Assembly: GCF_021869535.1 (NCBI RefSeq)
Contig: NW_026262581.1
Coordinates: 74,553,955-74,617,954 of the forward strand
DNA length: 64,000 nt
Source of the DNA: Mytilus californianus
Taxonomy: Eukaryota > Mollusca > Bivalvia > Mytilida > Mytilidae
Direction of reading: 5' to 3'
Every line of letters begins with the position of its first letter. Position 1 is the stretch's first letter. A program made the position numbers and the translations under genes. Shown here piece after piece: positions 61,223-64,000 of the stretch. Under the pieces are notes generated by a model, which had not been told where the DNA came from, ran no database searches, and saw only the letters and a list, made by a program, of their open reading frames with translations.

Positions 61223-63034
61223 CTACGAGTAAAAAGTTACATTATGCAAAATTAACCGTAACAATGACGATACTATTACTTTATTCATTCAATAATCAAC
61301 TTTAAGTGTAAACGTATTCCTTATGCTGAATTCTAACTATAACATGTCAAACAATGATTTATGTTTTGGAGTGGTGTACATGTTGATTTCATAGACTTTT
61401 TTGGTCTATTTGGTCTATTTCTGGATGGATGTTTTGTATTTCTAAGGCTTAAATGGTTGCTACATGAATTTTGTGTTATATATTAAAGACGAATCTTAAT
61501 ATATCCCATAATCTTCTTCTATCGAAAACCTCTCCATATTTTGATTAATTTTGCGTTTTATTCAGAAGGGATTTACTGGTATTTCAGATTAAGTGTTGAC
61601 TGTTGTTTGTTTATATATTTAAGACGCACAATGTTCTCTTTTTGCAACTGTAATACTTAGACATGTCAAAAATATAAACTTGGAAAAGTTATTTAACCCC
61701 TAAACAATTATTTTCTGAAAAGGGTACAAAATTTATTCTGAACGATATTGCTGCTATGGCCACAATTGAGTAACTTTAAACTAGGCACATTTAGTCATTG
61801 GGTATCTTTAAACCAAAATCTATGAAAAGACTTCTACAAATATCTAATAGAAATTCTTTTAAAATAGAGTTTGGTTGACTGCGGAATGAAGGTGATGAAA
61901 AGCTTCTAGTTTTTGAAACAATGATTACTGGCGTCAAACAAAACTTTTTACGATAGAATACGGTAAAAAATAAACTAACCTTCTTGCATATACTACTTCT
62001 CAAAAGAAACAACCGCATAGAGACGGACATATATTAAAAACCAACGGATTCCAAACAATACTTATTATCTAATGCATGTTTATCGAAACATACCAGAACT
62101 AATACCCCGTTTAACTATCGAAATTAATATGTACTATTGTGTCATGGGTATCTACTCGAAATTGTGTAACGAATGTCTACAGGTCCTCATAGGCAGAAAT
62201 TGTGTAGTTTAAGTCATTTACTACGGAATAGCGAGAGCCTAATCCATTAATATTCGTGAACTACGAACAACCAAAATTCAAGAAAATATCAATGTATTAC
62301 CATATACTTCGACACACTAAAAAACAATAATGCCTTTAGTATGATTTATCAAAATGTGCCATTATTGAAGCGCATTTCTAGAACTAGAGACGGGCCTTAG
62401 AAGATAAAAAAAAAATCAAAATGAGCGAAAACCAATACTCGGTTTTAAAATGATAACAATGAACGTTCCGTTAAAAATGTAGACGTCCACATATACGGAG
62501 CACCTTTTATTTTTCATCTTTAATGTTAGAACCTTAAAATTTAGTATTGTATTTTTGTAGATAGGGTGACGTAACTTTAGACAACGTTTATTGTATTATT
62601 AGATAATGGATGCTTGCCATACATATCTTTTGTGAGGTGTGAAACCCGTAGGAATAACGTAAACAATTTTAAAACGACGATATATTTGCATTTTCGTTTT
62701 TTTCTTTCCTCATACATATATACATACTGAACATTGTTTGTTTAGTTTTGTCTGTTGTTTGGTTTTTTGTTTGTTTTGCTTTGGGTTTTTTATACAGACA
62801 TTTACGTTCTATAACTTGAACAAAATGAACAAAATAAATCAATTGAATAATATGTACAAGAATATGGAACAATTAACTGAAAAACCTAATTTTGATCCTT
62901 TTTTTCGGTTTCGGAGTACCAAATATTTAGACTCGAGAATCATTAAAAGATATTAGTTCTGCACGAACATAGGTGCTGTATTGTGATATAAAAGTTTAGG
63001 ATTCATTTTGGTGAAATCAGGGAACCAACTTAAC
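61223..63034 (-). other. intron of the GTPase pseudogene
   Basis: AT-rich, no coding sequence recognised. The acceptor side ends TTACTCGTAG before exon text TVSQTEWISTYRIP. Confidence 0.6.
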
Positions 63035-63271
63035 TGATCACCTTGATGTTTCTTTTCATCTTGTGTAACATCGATCAAAGAAAATCGGAAATCATCCTCC
63101 CAAGAAACATCAGTTATATAGTTTATCATGCCATCAATAAGTGTACTCTTGCCGGAACCTGTTGCTCCAACCAACATTATAGTCTTTTCGTTTAATCCTA
63201 TCGCGTTCGGTAGTGAATACTGAACATTTGGCTCTGCAAAAAGTAAAAAAACAATAATTTATAAATTTGTT

Positions 63272-63850
63272 GCGTCCTACGCGTTTTTCTGGATTTACCT
63301 ACATCAGGAACGCTCAAAGCCGAATTTTTGAAAGCCAAGAATGTATAAGGACCGAAACAGTTGAAGAGTTATATGACCAAAAAGGACCTAAAATAATAGC
63401 CTTATCCATCTAAAGTTCACTTTGCCTGAGGGAGTTGAAACCTTAGTTTCTTAATAGTTTCTAAATTTATAATCGGAAAATTTGAGAAACGGTTGTTATA
63501 AATCATGTCAGTACCGTAGTACTGAAAACTGAGCTGATGATACCCTCGGGGACTGATAATTCACCACAAGCGGTATCAATCCACTGCTGTAAAAAAGAAA
63601 GCAACACGTTATAAATTGCATGCGCCCGAAGCGCTGTCCTGGATTTTCCTTCATTATGAACGGTCAAACCGAATTTTTAAAAGCCAAGGATGTATAAGAA
63701 CCGAAACAGTTGAAGAGCTATATGACCAAAAAGGACATAGAAATAATAGCAAAATTCAGCTAAGGTCAACATATCCTTAGGGATTTAATTATTATTTATT
63801 TCTAAATTGATAATCGGACAATTTCAGAAAGATTTGTTATAAATCTGAAG
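63272..63850 (-). repeat. two direct copies of R3
   Basis: Copies start near 63272 and 63624, about 350 bp apart, sharing CCGAATTTTTRAAAGCCAAG and CCGAAACAGTTGAAGAG. They are in reverse orientation to the R3 copies in the duplication units. The gap contains the CCCTCGGGGACTGATAATTC text also found near R4. Confidence 0.75.
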
Positions 63851-64000
63851 ATAGTAATAATAAGATATAAGAGTGGCAGCATCTCTGGTATGTGCAATGT
63901 TTTAAGGCTTCTTTAGGTAATTTAAAAGGGATTTATTTTACGACTGCAAGAGTTTGCTATATTACTCAGTTCTATACAAGAAAATCGTCTATTTTGAATG

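Larger units (their letters stand above)
60004..63233 (-). pseudogene. AIG1/GIMAP-like P-loop GTPase with coiled coil and Cys/His cluster
   Basis: Minus strand, two exons: 63035-63233 (GTPase start) and 60004-61222 (rest). GIMAP/AIG1-type GTPases are septin-like, often membrane-associated proteins expanded in molluscs and linked to immunity. G1 is LVGATGSGKSTLIDG, G3 is NIIDTPGFGDTRG and a G4-like LITFADGKTPP follows. The C-terminal 218 codons hold two helical, coiled-coil-like stretches around a Cys/His cluster. Lesions: TAA at about 60984-60986 replacing an expected Tyr before IFDSILSLFGKDI; one extra G in a G6 run near 60748-60753; TAA at 60667-60669 where Lys is expected; and donor CA|GTTAAG leaves phase 2 while the next exon needs phase 0. 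Exons upstream of 63233 are outside the window. Sequencing error could explain some but hardly all lesions. Confidence 0.8.

Overview
The window looks like AT-rich, intron-rich, repeat-packed genomic DNA of a marine bivalve, most likely a mussel (Mytilus or a close relative). I base this on spliced genes with GT-AG introns, an AIG1/GIMAP-like GTPase locus, abundant Penelope-like retroelements, a tRNA-derived SINE and short dispersed and foldback repeats that I associate with mussel genomes. The species call is inference and no search was run.

Layout, left to right. 1-2470: mostly anonymous DNA with one SINE. 2470-5935: a decayed Penelope-like element whose GIY-YIG endonuclease lies upstream of the reverse transcriptase (Naiad-type order). 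All three in-frame TGA codons found in its alignable part fall where a cysteine is expected. 5936-13127: dispersed repeats, a foldback element (8425-9088) and a tandem pair of palindromic units (11791-12597). 13136-15172: a complete-looking MULE DNA transposon with 8-bp target duplications and an iterated 12-bp motif at both ends. 15181-18955: nothing recognised.

19618-31975 (+): the one clearly intact gene, a ten-exon SLC17 (sialin/phosphate/vesicular-glutamate type) transporter. All exon phases join into 518 codons. It lacks three charged residues that are important in characterised relatives.

31066-56430: a tandem segmental duplication. Unit A is about 31066-42305 and unit B about 42462-56430. 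It starts in the last SLC17 intron, so the terminal coding exon, its acceptor and its 3' UTR exist twice (31787-31975 and 43191-43379). The units have since diverged. Unit A gained 39960-41501, which holds two foldbacks. Unit B gained a 5'-truncated CR1/L2-like LINE (50714-52754), an insertion at 47041, a 288-bp tandem repeat and a second copy of a block that reads as identical to unit A.

56436-64000: a minisatellite of about 145 bp (58815-59410), then a minus-strand AIG1/GIMAP-like GTPase pseudogene (60004-63233) with two nonsense codons, a frameshift and a probable splice-phase defect. Its C-terminal part carries a striking Cys/His cluster. Two direct copies of a dispersed repeat close the window. 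Apart from the transporter and possibly its spare last exon, nothing here looks like an intact cellular gene.
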